Part shown: positions 12,203 through 23,142 of the stretch, piece after piece | How the letters are laid out: the number at the start of each line of letters is the position of its first letter | How positions within the stretch are numbered: the stretch's first letter is position 1 | DNA from: Tetradesmus obliquus | Lineage: Eukaryota > Chlorophyta > Chlorophyceae > Sphaeropleales > Scenedesmaceae | Assembly (NCBI GenBank): GCA_030272155.1 | Contig: CP126192.1 | Span: 1,398,501 to 1,462,500, forward strand | DNA length: 64,000 nt | Direction of reading: 5' to 3' | The notes under the pieces: model-generated | The model's database searches: none | What the model was told of the DNA's origin: nothing | The model's input: the letters and a program-made list of their open reading frames with translations, nothing else | Made by a program: the position numbers and the translations under genes

Positions 12203-13765
12203 ATGGCTAAGCTCACCAAGCGAGGCACGGTGTTTGGCTTTAGGTGTTGCGGACAGGTGAGTGACAGCGGACGTGCTGCTCTCCGGCCCGACAGCTGCTG
12301 TCTCACTCGAGTTGGTACGACTGCTCATCCATCATTGCGTACTAAGGTTCTTCATGCCGTCACGGTTACCTTTTCTCGTTATCCAGGCCCAGGTGAAGCA
12401 CGAGGAGGATGGTGCACCCTTTGCAGGCTTGATCAACAGCAGCAGCAGCAGCGCTGACGCACCAGACCCTACTCTGAGCAACGCTGCTGTTATGGGCAAG
12501 GTTGCAGCATCAGGCAGTCGCACAACAAACATTACAGTGCGTACTTTCACAGACAGCTCTGGCGGCTCATCATGTCTCGGCGCGATAGAAGAGCAGCAGG
12601 AGCAGCAGCTGCTGCTGTCCAGTCCTGGCAGCAGCGGCTTGCAGGACAATGCTGGCGGCTGTGAGGAGTGGTACGACTGTGCTGAGGACTGGCAGGACGA
12701 CGACACAACTGCAGCAGCAGCAGCAGAAGCAGCAGCAGCCAGTGAGAAGGCGCAGCAGCAGGCTGCAGAGGAGCTGTTGTCTGCGCTGCCTGCTGAGCTG
12801 GCGCACATCCTCAGGCGCTACACACAGGTGGGCGAGCCGCTGCAGCACCACACCTTGCTGTGCTCAGGCAGCCTGGTCTCCGCCATGGCTTGCTCGGGTC
12901 CATGCAGGCGTCTTGTTTTCAGCCATGATGAGCTGATTCAAACATCTGCACGGTACCGCAACAGCTGCAGCAGCACTTGATTGGTGCATGCTCCAGCTGT
13001 TCTTACCAAGCACTGCTGCTGTGTGGGTGCTGCCGTGCCGCTGCTGCTGCTCCTGCAGGGCCGCAGCCTGGGCTGCAAGCCGGCAGTGGCGCTGATGCAG
13101 TACATGGAGGCCAGCGGCATCAGCCTGGAGCAGCTGCAGCAGCTGCTGCAGCCGCTGCTGGAAGCAGAGCAGCAGCAGGGCGCCGCCGACCTGCCAGTGC
13201 CCACACCCGTCATGGACCCACTCGCGCGCACCGCAGCACTTGTGGATGCCGCTGCGCAGTCCAGGCAGCAAGGCGGCCATGCCAACAGCAGCAGCAGCGA
13301 GCTGCAGCACGTGCGGCCCAGCCTGTCGCGGCTGCTGGGCAATGTAAAGCTGTGTGTTGACACGCTGGCTGGCATGGCGCGTGAGGAGGGCTTCAAGCAG
13401 GTGGCGTGGGGGGCGCTGGAGCTGTGGTACTGCCACGACACGCTGCACCACAGGCAGATCATCCGGGGGCGCGTGGTGCTGGACGAGCCAGTGGAGGTGA
13501 GGCCGGTTGATGAGCATTGAGGGTTCAAAGGGAGCCTGCGCTGTATGTGCCTGGTGCTGTGCCCACACTGGTGTTGACCTGCGCGTAGCATGCAGCAAGC
13601 TTGCGGGGTGTTGCGTGGTGGCAGAGCAGTTGCGGCTGGCGCGCGTGTGGCGCAGCTGGCTGTGTGGTGCTGTGGCAGCGGAGGCCACTGCAGTGCTTGT
13701 GCAGCGCCGGGGCGTGCCCAACTTACACACCTTTTGGCTGATAGCAGCCTGATGCCATGCTTCCT

Positions 13766-13847
<82 letters not shown>

Positions 13848-15646
13848 AGCACGCAGTGTGCCTGGCGCGAGAGCTGGACCTTGCCACCTCCTGGAACCCC
13901 GCCATCACGGAGATGATGGAGCTGGCCGCATACAGCCCCTCGGAGCTGCTGGTGAGCACCCGCTGCAGCCGCAGATGCACACAACGCAGCACCCGCTGCA
14001 GCCGCAGGTGCACACAGCGCAGCACCCGCTGCAGCCGCAGATGCACACAACGCAGCACCCGCTGCAGCCGCAGGTGCACACAGCGCAGCACCCGCTGCAG
14101 CCGCAGGTGCACACAGCGCAGCACCCGCTGCAGCCGCAGGTGCACACAGCGCAGCACCCGCTGCAGCCGCAGGTGCACACAGCGCAGCACCTGCTGCAGC
14201 CGCAGGTGCACACAACGCAGCACCCGCTGCAGCCGCAGGTGCACACAGCGCAGCACCTGCTGCAGCCGCAGGTGCACACAACGCAGCGCTGCGCCAGCAC
14301 ATGTCGAGTCACCTGCATGGCAGTGGTGCCGGGTCATCATCAGCTGTCTCAACACATCATTTGCGCACCACGCCATGTGTGTGCTGCACTCCTATCCTGC
14401 ACGAGCTCGCGCTGACATCTGCTGCCCTGCCCTGCTGCTGCCTCGCCCCCCTGCTGCTGCTGTGCCTGCTGTGCCGCAGCTGTACCTGCTGCTGTGGACG
14501 CCGTGGCCGCTGCCGCAGCCGGAGGTGGTTAACTACGCGGTGGGCTTGGACCTGCTGGACAGCAGGGAGGAGGCAGTGCTCATCGCGACACACGGCTGCA
14601 GCGGAGAGCTGCCGGTGAGGCGGGCGGCCTGCAGCAGAGCAGGCATTGGCTGTGTTGGTTGTAGTGTGAGGCTCTCACCAAGCAGCAGAGGATGTGCTGC
14701 TGTGACAGTGTGCCAGTTGATTGCTTAGGATGTCGAGCGCAGACAGCCACACTGGCGCTGCAGCGCACAGTGGCGGCAGTGGGCTGCGCGCGCTGCATGT
14801 CCTTCAGTTTGTGCATGCCTAATGTGCAATCAGCAGCAGTGCAGGCCCGCTGTCTGAGCAGCGCTGCTGAGGCATGGCACGAGCCGGTATTGATCCCTGC
14901 TGCCCTGTGGCTGCTACTGCTGCTGCTGCTGCTGCAGGCTGGCGTGGTGCTGCCGCAGCACGCACGGGGCCAGCGGCTGACCATGGATGCGGGCGGCTTC
15001 AAGTTCATGCCGCTGCCGCCACACCCGGCCAGGCCGGGCGTGCCCCGCATGGAGGTGACCGTGCTGGTGTCCATCGACGCGAGCAGGTGCGCGGCAGTGC
15101 TGCGTGGACTGCTGCAGGGCTGCGGCTGCTTGGCAGGCATGTTGCTGCGACTGCTGTGACCCTTTGCTGCTGCTGCTGCTGCTGCATTCTTTTCTGGTCC
15201 TGCGGTCAGTGTGTGCAGGCTCTGCGCAGTGCCAGTGACATGGCTGGCAGCGTTGTGTCCCGTTTATTCCTGCTGTTGTATGGTGGTCCACGTTCGTTTG
15301 ACCAACACACCTTGCTGCTGCTGCTGTTGCTGCTGCCTTGTGCTGCCGTCGACCACCCTGGGTGTGCAGGTGGGTGGTGCCTGATGCGCTCATCAGCTTT
15401 GTACTCAAGGTCTTTGCGCCGCTGGTGCTCAAGTCCGTGCTCAAGGTGCTGCAGCGCATGTTTCACAGCAGCAGCAGCAGCAAGGGAGGGGCTGGCAGCC
15501 CTGCTGGTGCCGCCTGCAGCGGCAGCGCGCTCACGCAGCGACTGGCAGCCAGGCCTGAGTATGCCGCCGTTGGCGCACATGCGCGGCGCTACCTGGTTGC
15601 TAAGGCAGCAGCACAGGCCGGCACTGGTAGTGCTGCGCAGGAGTAA
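12203..15646 (+). CDS. START-domain (lipid-binding) protein
   Basis: START domains bind a lipid in a hydrophobic tunnel. Proposed exons are 12203-12256, 12387-12827, 13059-13496, 13600-13713, 13850-13951, 14480-14614, 14938-15086 and 15370-15646, about 569 residues. All junctions keep phase; exon 4 (13600-13713) is the least certain. The first half (exons 2-3) is Ser/Gln/Ala-rich with acidic WYDCAEDWQDDD. The START part begins at CLARELDLATSWNPAI, the typical opening helix and Trp-Asn of plant START-like proteins. It continues through LLLWTPWPLPQPEVVNYAVG, FKFMPLPPHPARPGVPRMEV and WVVPDALISFVLKVFAPLVL, the C-terminal helix over the pocket. No transmembrane segment, targeting peptide or fused HD/PH domain is visible. 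The ligand cannot be read from sequence. Intron 4 ends in a long CTG run and intron 5 is a 33-bp minisatellite. Confidence 0.75.
13766..13849 (+). repeat. (CTG)n run forming the acceptor tract of START intron 4
   Basis: This is about 28 CTG triplets with two CTA interruptions, ending in the CAG at which exon 5 starts. It reads through as Leu in one frame and poly-Ser in another, which produces spurious open frames on both strands. Confidence 0.85.
13957..14289 (+). repeat. 33-bp minisatellite, about ten copies
   Basis: About ten head-to-tail copies of a 33-base unit centred on CCGCTGCAGCCGCAGGTG fill most of the intron between START exons 13850-13951 and 14480-14614. Copies differ mainly at two sites (CAGATG/CAGGTG and CCCGC/CCTGC). 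Because 33 is a multiple of three, several frames are open on both strands, but exon phase skips the array. Confidence 0.85.
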
Positions 15647-16813
15647 GCTGGCGCAGGTGCTGCACTCCAGCCCTTGCCACATGCAGTTTTGGCCCTGATC
15701 GGTACAGTTACGCATGTTGTGCATTACTCAGTGATCATGTGCTTCATGTGATGTTTCTGTTTGATTCTTGGCAGAGCTATGGGCTGGCCTGCAGCCAGGC
15801 CTCTGCAGCGTGCCAAACGTGTGTGCACGTGCAAAGGCCATGCGGCCAGTTTTGCCTGCAGCAGCACCATGCAGCCATTGGTGCACAGTAACCGTGGCAA
15901 CCCGTCAGTGATCTTGGCTTGGTCCACAGGCTGTGCCTGTGCAGGTGATCAAAGGCAGTACGATGACAGCTGACTTTGATCGAGGTTGTGATTTTGTCAT
16001 GTATGTGTATGCTGGCAGCTGTGTTTTGTTTTGAATAGGCAGCTGCTCACAGACCCAGATGGTGTCAATCATTTTGTTGCCCGTGTGCTTGCACAGTTAT
16101 GGCACTACATGCAGCAGACCGCTCCATGTGTGCGTGTTGGCAGCTGTGTTTCATGCTGATCGGCAGCTGCCTAGATGCTGTGGTGGTGCAGCAAGAGTGT
16201 GACGGCCCGTTCTGCTTGGCATTTGCATGGCACTGTGTGCAGCAAACATTCTTCTGGATGTTGTTGTTGGCTGTTTTATGCTGACTACGCCAAAGTTTAG
16301 ATACGGCTTGCTTGCTGCCTGTTTGTGGTGCATCAGCTAGCATTGTCGTTGGCATGTTATCAGCCGTGTGCAGTGATCTTGGCCTTGGGATGAGCAGGCG
16401 CTGATACCATGCATGTGTGCCAGGTACAGCAATTTGGGCATGAACGTTGCGTTGGATATTTGAAATCCTGTGCGGCTTTTTTGTGTTGGACAAGGTAGGG
16501 GTCAGGTTAGATGTATTATTGGTGTGGCAGCAGTTGGACTGATACAGTATATTCGGGTGCGAAGCATATACTCTGATGCCATTGTGTGGGCATGCTGCAG
16601 CCTTCACGGCCAAGCTGGCCAGCAGCTTCCACAGCACTCCATGCGTCCTTTCAGCTGCAGATCCAGCTGCGTCACCCACGGTGGTTGAGCACCGTGATTG
16701 CATGCTGTTCGGTGACGCTGTCCAGAATCTATCACGAGGCACCGATGGGGGTCTGCCAGAGAAGGAGAATTAGTTTCCTGCAGAGCGGCATGGTTTAGAT
16801 GGTCAAATTCTAT

Positions 16814-17367
16814 GTTGATGTGCGCCATGCCCCGTGACGGATGGGCAAGCTTGTCCAGTGCTCAAGTACTGGTTGGTTGTTCATGCTGTTGCAGTGCGCG
16901 TGTGTGTCCCATAAGAATATCCAGTGACTGCTGCATCTGAAGATGTCTTGCAGCTCGTGTAACCTAATTATTCATTGCGCTGGCTCCATGCAGGCTGATG
17001 CGTCGCGCTGCTGGTGCTGAGTGCAGTGCCACCTGTGCAGCTGCTTCACGGAGGTACAGGTGCCTGCACCTGCCGCGCAGGAGTGATGATGTTGATGTGC
17101 GCCATGCCCCGTGACGGATGGACAAGCTTGTCCAGTGCTCGAGTACTGGTTGATTGTTCATGCTGTTGCAGTGCGCGTGCGTGTCCCATAAGAATATCCA
17201 GTGACTGCTGCATCTGAAGATGTCTTGCAGCTCGTGTAACCTAATTATTCATTGCGCTGGCTCCATGCAGGCTGATGCGTCGCGCTGCTGGTGCTGAGTG
17301 CAGTGCCACCTGTGCAGCTGCTTCACGGAGGTACAAGTGCCTGCACCTGCCGCGCAGGAGTGATGAT
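16814..17367 (+). repeat. Two tandem 277-bp units, about 98% identical
   Basis: Copy 1 is 16814-17090 and copy 2 is 17091-17367. I count about five substitutions between them and no gap. Each copy contains GTGTAACC and a TTCACGGAGGTAC phrase but no long open frame. The near-identity suggests a recent duplication. Confidence 0.9.
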
Positions 17368-17541
17368 GTTGATCAGGCACGGTGATCAGCAAAGTAAGGT
17401 GTTGAATAATTAATCAATTGTGTTGCATATGTTGTGCTGCCAATTGGCTGCGTAGCGCTGGCAGTAACCGTAAGTTACGTCGAAGTGCGCGCCAGCTGGT
17501 GACCGATAGGTCTAGCTTCGCTTCTATCTGCTTGATTGACC

Positions 17542-17548
17542 TATATAA
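17542..17548 (+). promoter_or_regulatory. TATA box of the silk-like gene
   Basis: TATATAA lies about 180 bases upstream of the ATG at 17724, with no other gene between. It matches a TATA box, giving a 5' leader of roughly 150 bases. Confidence 0.5.
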
Positions 17549-17723
17549 CAAGCACCCGTTGCTTATATTACTGTCAGTGCGTTTTAAGATTGAGATAAAC
17601 AGGCTGTTGCGTAGCCGCTGCAGACCATAGACACAGCAGACAAAACCGATCTACTGCCACTCTACCCTTGAAAAACATCCGCTGCCCCGCACACCCACAG
17701 CCTTGAACAACAGTAGTTCAATA

Positions 17724-20700
17724 ATGAGTAGCAAGCAGCAAAACATTCCTGCTTTGCTACTGGTGTTGCTGGTGACTGGCTGTGCTGTTGCTGATGCGCT
17801 CCCTCGGCGGGCACTGAGGAGTAAGTGGCTGCTTGCAGCAGCAACAGGCAGCAACACTCAGCCCACATTTTGTGCTAACCAATCATCTTCTTCTGAAAAT
17901 GCTTGCAGCAGGTCGTTCTCTCCAGCAAGGTAATGGTCAACCCACAGCATAGCAACACACAAATACGCAGACTCACAGCTGTGTGTGTACTGCACCTTTT
18001 CAGCAACAACCGATGCATTTGTGAGCAAACCAGCAGCAAACCAGCTCAAGTGAGCTGGTGAATTGGCGTGTGCAGCTGCTGATTACATGTCACTTTGTTG
18101 CTGCGTACCGCAGATAGCATGGAGGACCTCAGCTCAGGTGCTGCCCCAGCAGCTGACCCCATGCCAAGCTACAGCGCCCCTGTTGCTGACCCCATGCCAA
18201 GCTACAGCGCCCCTGCTGCAGACCCCATGCCCAGTTACAGCGCCCCAGCTGCTGACCCGCAGCCAAGCTACAGCGCCCCTGCAGCTGACCCGCAATCAAG
18301 TTTCAGTGCTCCAGCAGCAGACCCCATGCCCAGCTACAGCGCCCCTGCAGCTGACCCGCAGCCAAGCTACAGCGCCCCAGCTGCTGAGCCCACCTCTAGC
18401 TACGGCGCTTCTACAGCAGACATGCAGCCTGCTCCTGATGCCCAGCCAGCGGAAGCCACTACCCCTGTGGACAACACAGGTGCGAGACGTATGTAAGCAA
18501 GCAGCAGCCGTGATACAAATGTGGTTTTGCTTCATTTGCGCACATCAAAGCAACCTAACACAGCAGCCACTGACAAGTTGTGCTTGCATGCAGGATCCAG
18601 CCCAACAGCTGACTCGACAACGCCAGCTGCTGCACCAGCTATCTTCAGCAATGACGGCAACAACGGAGCTGGCAACAGCGACCCCTCCAGCCAGCAAGAT
18701 CCAGCAACCATTGCAGCACAGTCCCAGCAGCCCGCTGCCCCTGCTACTGACAGCATCACCACAGATGGCAGTGCCAGCCAACCAGCAAGCAGCGACAGCC
18801 GGCCGGTGAACAATGACAGCCAGCCAGCAGGCAGCGACAGCCAGCCAGCAGCTGCTGCTGCACAGCCGGCTAGCAGCGGCGACCAGCCTGCAAGCAGCAG
18901 CAGCGCCCCAGATGCTGGTGCCACCGACCCAGCTGCTGCCACCGACCCAGCTGCTGCCACCGACCCAGCTGCTGCCACCGACCCAGCTGCTGCCACCGAC
19001 CCAGCTGCTGCCAGCACTCCTGCCACTGAGCCAGCTGCTGCCAGCACTCCTGCTCCTGGTGGCGCTCCTGCCACCGACCCAGCTGCCACTGCTGCACCTA
19101 CTGGTGGCGACAGCAAGCCATCAGAGCCAGGTGCGCACTAGTGTGGTTATGCCCGGCAGTGCCAGACATGCCACCAAGTGGCACTTGCAGCAGAGCATGC
19201 CGACACAGCTGTGTTGAATGCTTGTTCACTTGACAACAGGAGGTGATGCATGCATAATGCTATGTCATCACAGCGCAGACTGGAAACTGTGATGTCGCAG
19301 ACGCCTGACGCAATCTCTGTGTCCGCCATGCGCATGTGCGGGTGCAGTGCTTGCACCTGCAACGCCCATTGCTACTGTTGAGCCCAACCAAGAGGCCTTG
19401 ACAGCGTTCAGGTCATCTGACAGAACAGCAGCAGCAGACGCCATCGTGCAGGCATCAGGCAGCGGTGGTGACTCAGCTGCTGCTGCTGGCGCGTCCATGG
19501 CCCAGGCAATGCAGGCAGGAGACACCCAGGCAGTGGCAGATGCTACTGCTGCTGCAGCTGCAAAGGATCAAGCTGCCACAGCCAATGTGATGGCAGCAGC
19601 GCAGACGCAGGCTGTTGCCCGAGGTGCAACAGACGAGTATGCACGCTCAACGGCGCAAGCATTCAGTGCTGCAGCCAATCAGGGCACGACACAGCAGCTG
19701 ACAGAGGCATTTGCCCAGGTAGGTCTCAAACTGCTGCCTGCTAAAATTCCTTTATTGGGATCTGTCCTGCTTATCACCGCCACATTGCAGACACCCTGCC
19801 TTTGCATTCAGCCACAGACTGTCCATGCCTTCCGGACATGAATGCAAAGCCACCACAAGCTCCTGCGTGGGTGATGTAGCTGTGTTCACCGTGTTGCCGT
19901 GCCCGGCCGCTGCTGCGCCACCCTGCAGGCCACTGCCCAGTCAGTTGCCACCCACCCCCAGGCTGTCAGTGAGCTGCTGGCCAGCTCCATGGTTGCTGCA
20001 CATGAGCAGGGCGTGTCTGAGGCCTTCTCAGACGCACTCGTGCAGAGCTTCCGCAGCGCACAGGGCGCAGGCACACAGCAAGCAGCTGCGATGTCATCCG
20101 CCTTTGCCGTCGCCTCCTCGCGCGCTGCCTCCACCAACCTGGCCGCAGCAGCAGCGGCTTTTGCGGCCACTGCCGCGCAGGCGGTCAAGCACGGCCTGAT
20201 CGACAGCTTTGCGGCTTCCCAGGCGCGCGCCTTTGCGGCCAGCCGGCAATCCAACAGCGTGGAGAGCTACGCCAGGGCTGTGGCTTCAGCGCTGCAGCAG
20301 GGTGGCCGCGATACGCGCCAAGCATACTCCAAGGCCATGGCGCGCGCAGTGGCAGCAGGCGGCGATGAGGCGGCCGGCCTTGCTGTGGCCACTGCCGTTG
20401 TGTTCTGTGAGGGTGGCGCGTCTGCTGAGGCGTTCTCTGAGGCGCTCGGCCAAGCCATCCAGCAGGACCCCTACACAGGTGCGGTGCAGAGGAACAGGGC
20501 TGGCATGGCACCCTGGGGCTTGCAGGGGTGTGTGTTGGCCTGGCATGCTGGAGTTACACACATGGTGGGCCGGTGCACGTGTGGAATCCTTGGCTGGCAG
20601 GCTATACATGAGCCTGCGCATGCTAGCCGTGGATCATCGCTCAGTGCATGCCGCTGCTTCATCACACCGTGCTGCTGCAGGCTGCACTATTCTCACGGAG

Positions 20701-21087
20701 GCCAAGTCGTACGCGTATGCGCGCTGCGGGCCCACCGGCGCATTCGCAACGTCAGGCAGTTCCACTACGCAGGTGAGTGCAGCAACAGCTGGCCTTGCTT
20801 CATCTGGGGTAGGGCTGCACGGGGGGATTTGCCTTGGAATGGATATCTGGCCTGTGCAGCCACACGGGCTCCACCTGCGCACCTGGCAGTGTGAGCAAGG
20901 ACTTCCAGCTCCTGGTCTGGTGCTGACGCCGCCGCTGTTGGTGTTGCTGCAGAGCATTCTTGGCACCTGTGGGCTGCCGCTGACAACATCGGCCGGCCCC
21001 AACATCCCCAGCAGCTACTACAACCGCAGGTCTGCCAGCGGCGGCTGGCTGGCCAACCTGCTCGGCGGCTGGGCAGGGCGCAAGTAG
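17724..21087 (+). CDS. Secreted Ala/Ser/Gln-rich repeat protein, silk-like in composition
   Basis: Seven exons keep phase: 17724-17820, 18114-18479, 18594-19130, 19348-19718, 19929-20478, 20681-20772 and 20953-21087, giving 715 residues. A signal peptide is clear (core IPALLLVLLVTGCAVADA). Exon 2 encodes about eight ten-residue units of the PSYSAPAADP type. Exon 3 is Ser/Pro/Ala/Asp-rich with five DPAAAT units. Exons 4-5 encode about eleven amphipathic 18-20-residue units, each starting near Gly and rich in Ala, with a Tyr/Phe-Ala phrase (for example DTRQAYSKAMARAVAAGG). The end (YTGCTILTEAKSYAYARCGP to GWLANLLGGWAGRK) carries several Cys. Likely extracellular or in the cell wall; I recognise no family. 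Spidroin-like hits would be expected from composition alone and should not be taken as homology. Confidence 0.75.
18918..19013 (+). repeat. 18-bp coding repeat (DPAAAT units)
   Basis: Five near-identical 18-base units of the GCCACCGACCCAGCTGCT type lie inside exon 3 of the silk-like gene. Their high nucleotide identity suggests recent expansion by slippage. Confidence 0.85.
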
Positions 21088-23142
21088 ACACAGGCAGTGA
21101 TCAGACAGTGCTTCCAGAAGCTGCAGCATCTGTTGTTATGCTTTCTGCCATCACAGCGACTTGTTGGCTGGGGTTGGCTGCATGCCCGGCGTGCAAGGTT
21201 TTGTGCATGGTCTCAACATGCAGCCCCTGCAGATCTGCAGCGAGGGTCCATGCTTCCTGTGAGGAATGAGTCACTGCCACCCATGTTTCAGGCACACTGC
21301 ACAAGTGTGCAGCAGTTGCACTCAGTTACATTTATTGTTTCTGGGATAGCAGCCCCGCAACCGAGGCCGAGCAATGCAGACTGAAATGAGCACCTTTATG
21401 GCATTTTCTTGGTTGCATTTGAGTGTGCCCGTGGGCAGCCAGGTTTCCTGCTAGTGTTTCAGCTTAGATCCCTTACCATAGATTGCCCAGTAGTTGGCAC
21501 GTGATTGCGTTGATCTCATAAAAGAAGCTGACGTGGTCAATCAACCTACTGTAGTCTGTGATTTGCAGCGCTTTGCTGTTGCTGTGCACTGCTCTATGGT
21601 TGCAGAACCCTGAGTAACACATGACATGCTCGGTGCTTGCCTATAGCCAGCACACTCGCAGAGAAACACTGTCGGGTGTGTGTTTGAGTATCTGCTGTTT
21701 TGAGTGGTGCTTGGTTACTGGCTCTTGTGAGTGCGGATTGTTACCACCGCTGTGCTGCATCTGCATGTCCCTGGTTGGTGTGGCTCTGTGCTTGTTGCAG
21801 GATTGTCTATGCTGGCGCGCTTTGCTTGCGTTACCTGTCGGTTGTTTGATGATAGTGTTGGCGTGTGATGGCTTACTTGTGCCTCAGTCTTCTCTTATGG
21901 GAGGGGGTGAAGGGCTAGGCTACACACAGCTCTGACTGATAGAGTGAACTGTGAGCTTTGTGGTGTGATATGCTACAGCTGCAGCATGCTGTGAGTTGTG
22001 AGTTGAAGATGGGAAGGTGTTACAGCTTCTGTGTGTACGCCTGCTGTGTCAAAGAGTTCGCCTGAGGCACTGCGCCTCTGTGTTGCTTTCATAACAGTGT
22101 TATGTTGTGTCAGCATAACAGTTACAGCTACAGGTAATGAAATGCTGTGAGTTGGCAGGTATGAAGATATGAAGAAGAGAAAGAAAGTATGTTGCAACGC
22201 TGTCAAGCGTGTGCAGGCGATGTGGCCGTCAAATGTCACATGGTAAAAAATCCAGTGCTACACCACCCATATTATACCTGTTGCTGACATGTCTTGTGAC
22301 AACATCTGCTTTCATGATTTCAGGAGATGGCATGATTTCAGGAGATGGCAGATAATATAGATGAAGTGATCTCTCTGAGTTGCAGCAGAGGTAGCAGCAG
22401 CACTTGCATGCCGTGGTGGAAGCAAACCAAATTGAGTCCAAATGGCGCATGTTGCCGCCAACAGGGCAGCAGGGCAGCACAACATCGTGTTCAGCCAGCC
22501 CAATTGTGCGGAGCTGTGTGCGGTAACAGTCCAAAACCAATGAGGTCACCGTGTGAGTTCGAGGTAGTGGCAGTGCAGCAGCATTGACGCCAGCGCTGTA
22601 GCTGACTCACTCGCAGTCTTGCCAGCTGGCAACGACTAGCCCTATCACTGCGTCACTTCAGGCTGAGCACCCACTACACACAGTGTTGGTTGCATGGCAA
22701 CGGTGAAACTAACGGATTCTTTGCTCTCACTGATCATGACAGGCTTACACAGAGCTGCAACGACCGTCTCACCCAACCTGCCGGACTCTGCGAAACCCTG
22801 CTGTCCAGTAACAGACGGTTGCTCGTCACATGTGCACAGGCTGTGCATGCTTTCGAACGGTTCAACGAATCAGTGAATAGTGTATAGCAACAGTCTGCTT
22901 GTCGTCGTGATCACCCGTTGCAGCCACCTGGTGACCAAGTCTGGCTCTAGGACTGGACTGACCACAACCGAAGCACCCTAGTAGCAACATTTTTGTAGCT
23001 TTACCTTGATTGTGAACAGCTGTTTGCTCTTTACACCAGCGAGACCGTGCCAAGCCATCTCCCGTCTGCATTGGTTGCCAGGGGGAGTTGCCCCGTGTTG
23101 GGGCTACCGGCAGGGAGCTTTGGGACTCGCTGCTGAGCCAAA
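21088..23142. other. Intergenic region
   Basis: This holds the 3' flank of the silk-like gene and the promoter side of the transporter gene. An exact 18-bp tandem pair (CATGATTTCAGGAGATGG) is at 22313-22348. A 104-codon frame at 21621-21935 has no splice context or motif and looks accidental. No RNA gene is recognised. Confidence 0.4.

Larger units (their letters stand above)
15647..17723. other. Intergenic region with a tandem duplication
   Basis: No convincing gene is seen. The left part is GT-rich and holds imperfect copies of a GGCAGCTGTGTTT phrase (near 16011 and 16139). The right part holds the 277-bp duplication and the promoter of the next gene. Confidence 0.45.

Noticed and set aside
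13723-14376. Minus-strand frames over the same minisatellite with repeated CVHLRLQ or CAPAAA units
   Set aside because: They arise because the repeat unit is a multiple of three; no splice or start support exists.
13757-14728. Long open frame (323 codons) with poly-Leu and an 11-residue Cys/Arg repeat
   Set aside because: It is a read-through of the intronic CTG run and the 33-bp minisatellite. START exons on either side keep phase only if this stretch is spliced out.
17724-21087. Homology of the secreted repeat protein to spider silk
   Set aside because: Resemblance is in Ala/Ser/Gly composition and helical periodicity only. No spidroin terminal domain is seen.
21621-21935. Cys-rich 104-codon frame after the silk-like gene
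   Set aside because: No splice signals, no motif and a GT-rich context typical of 3' flanks here.
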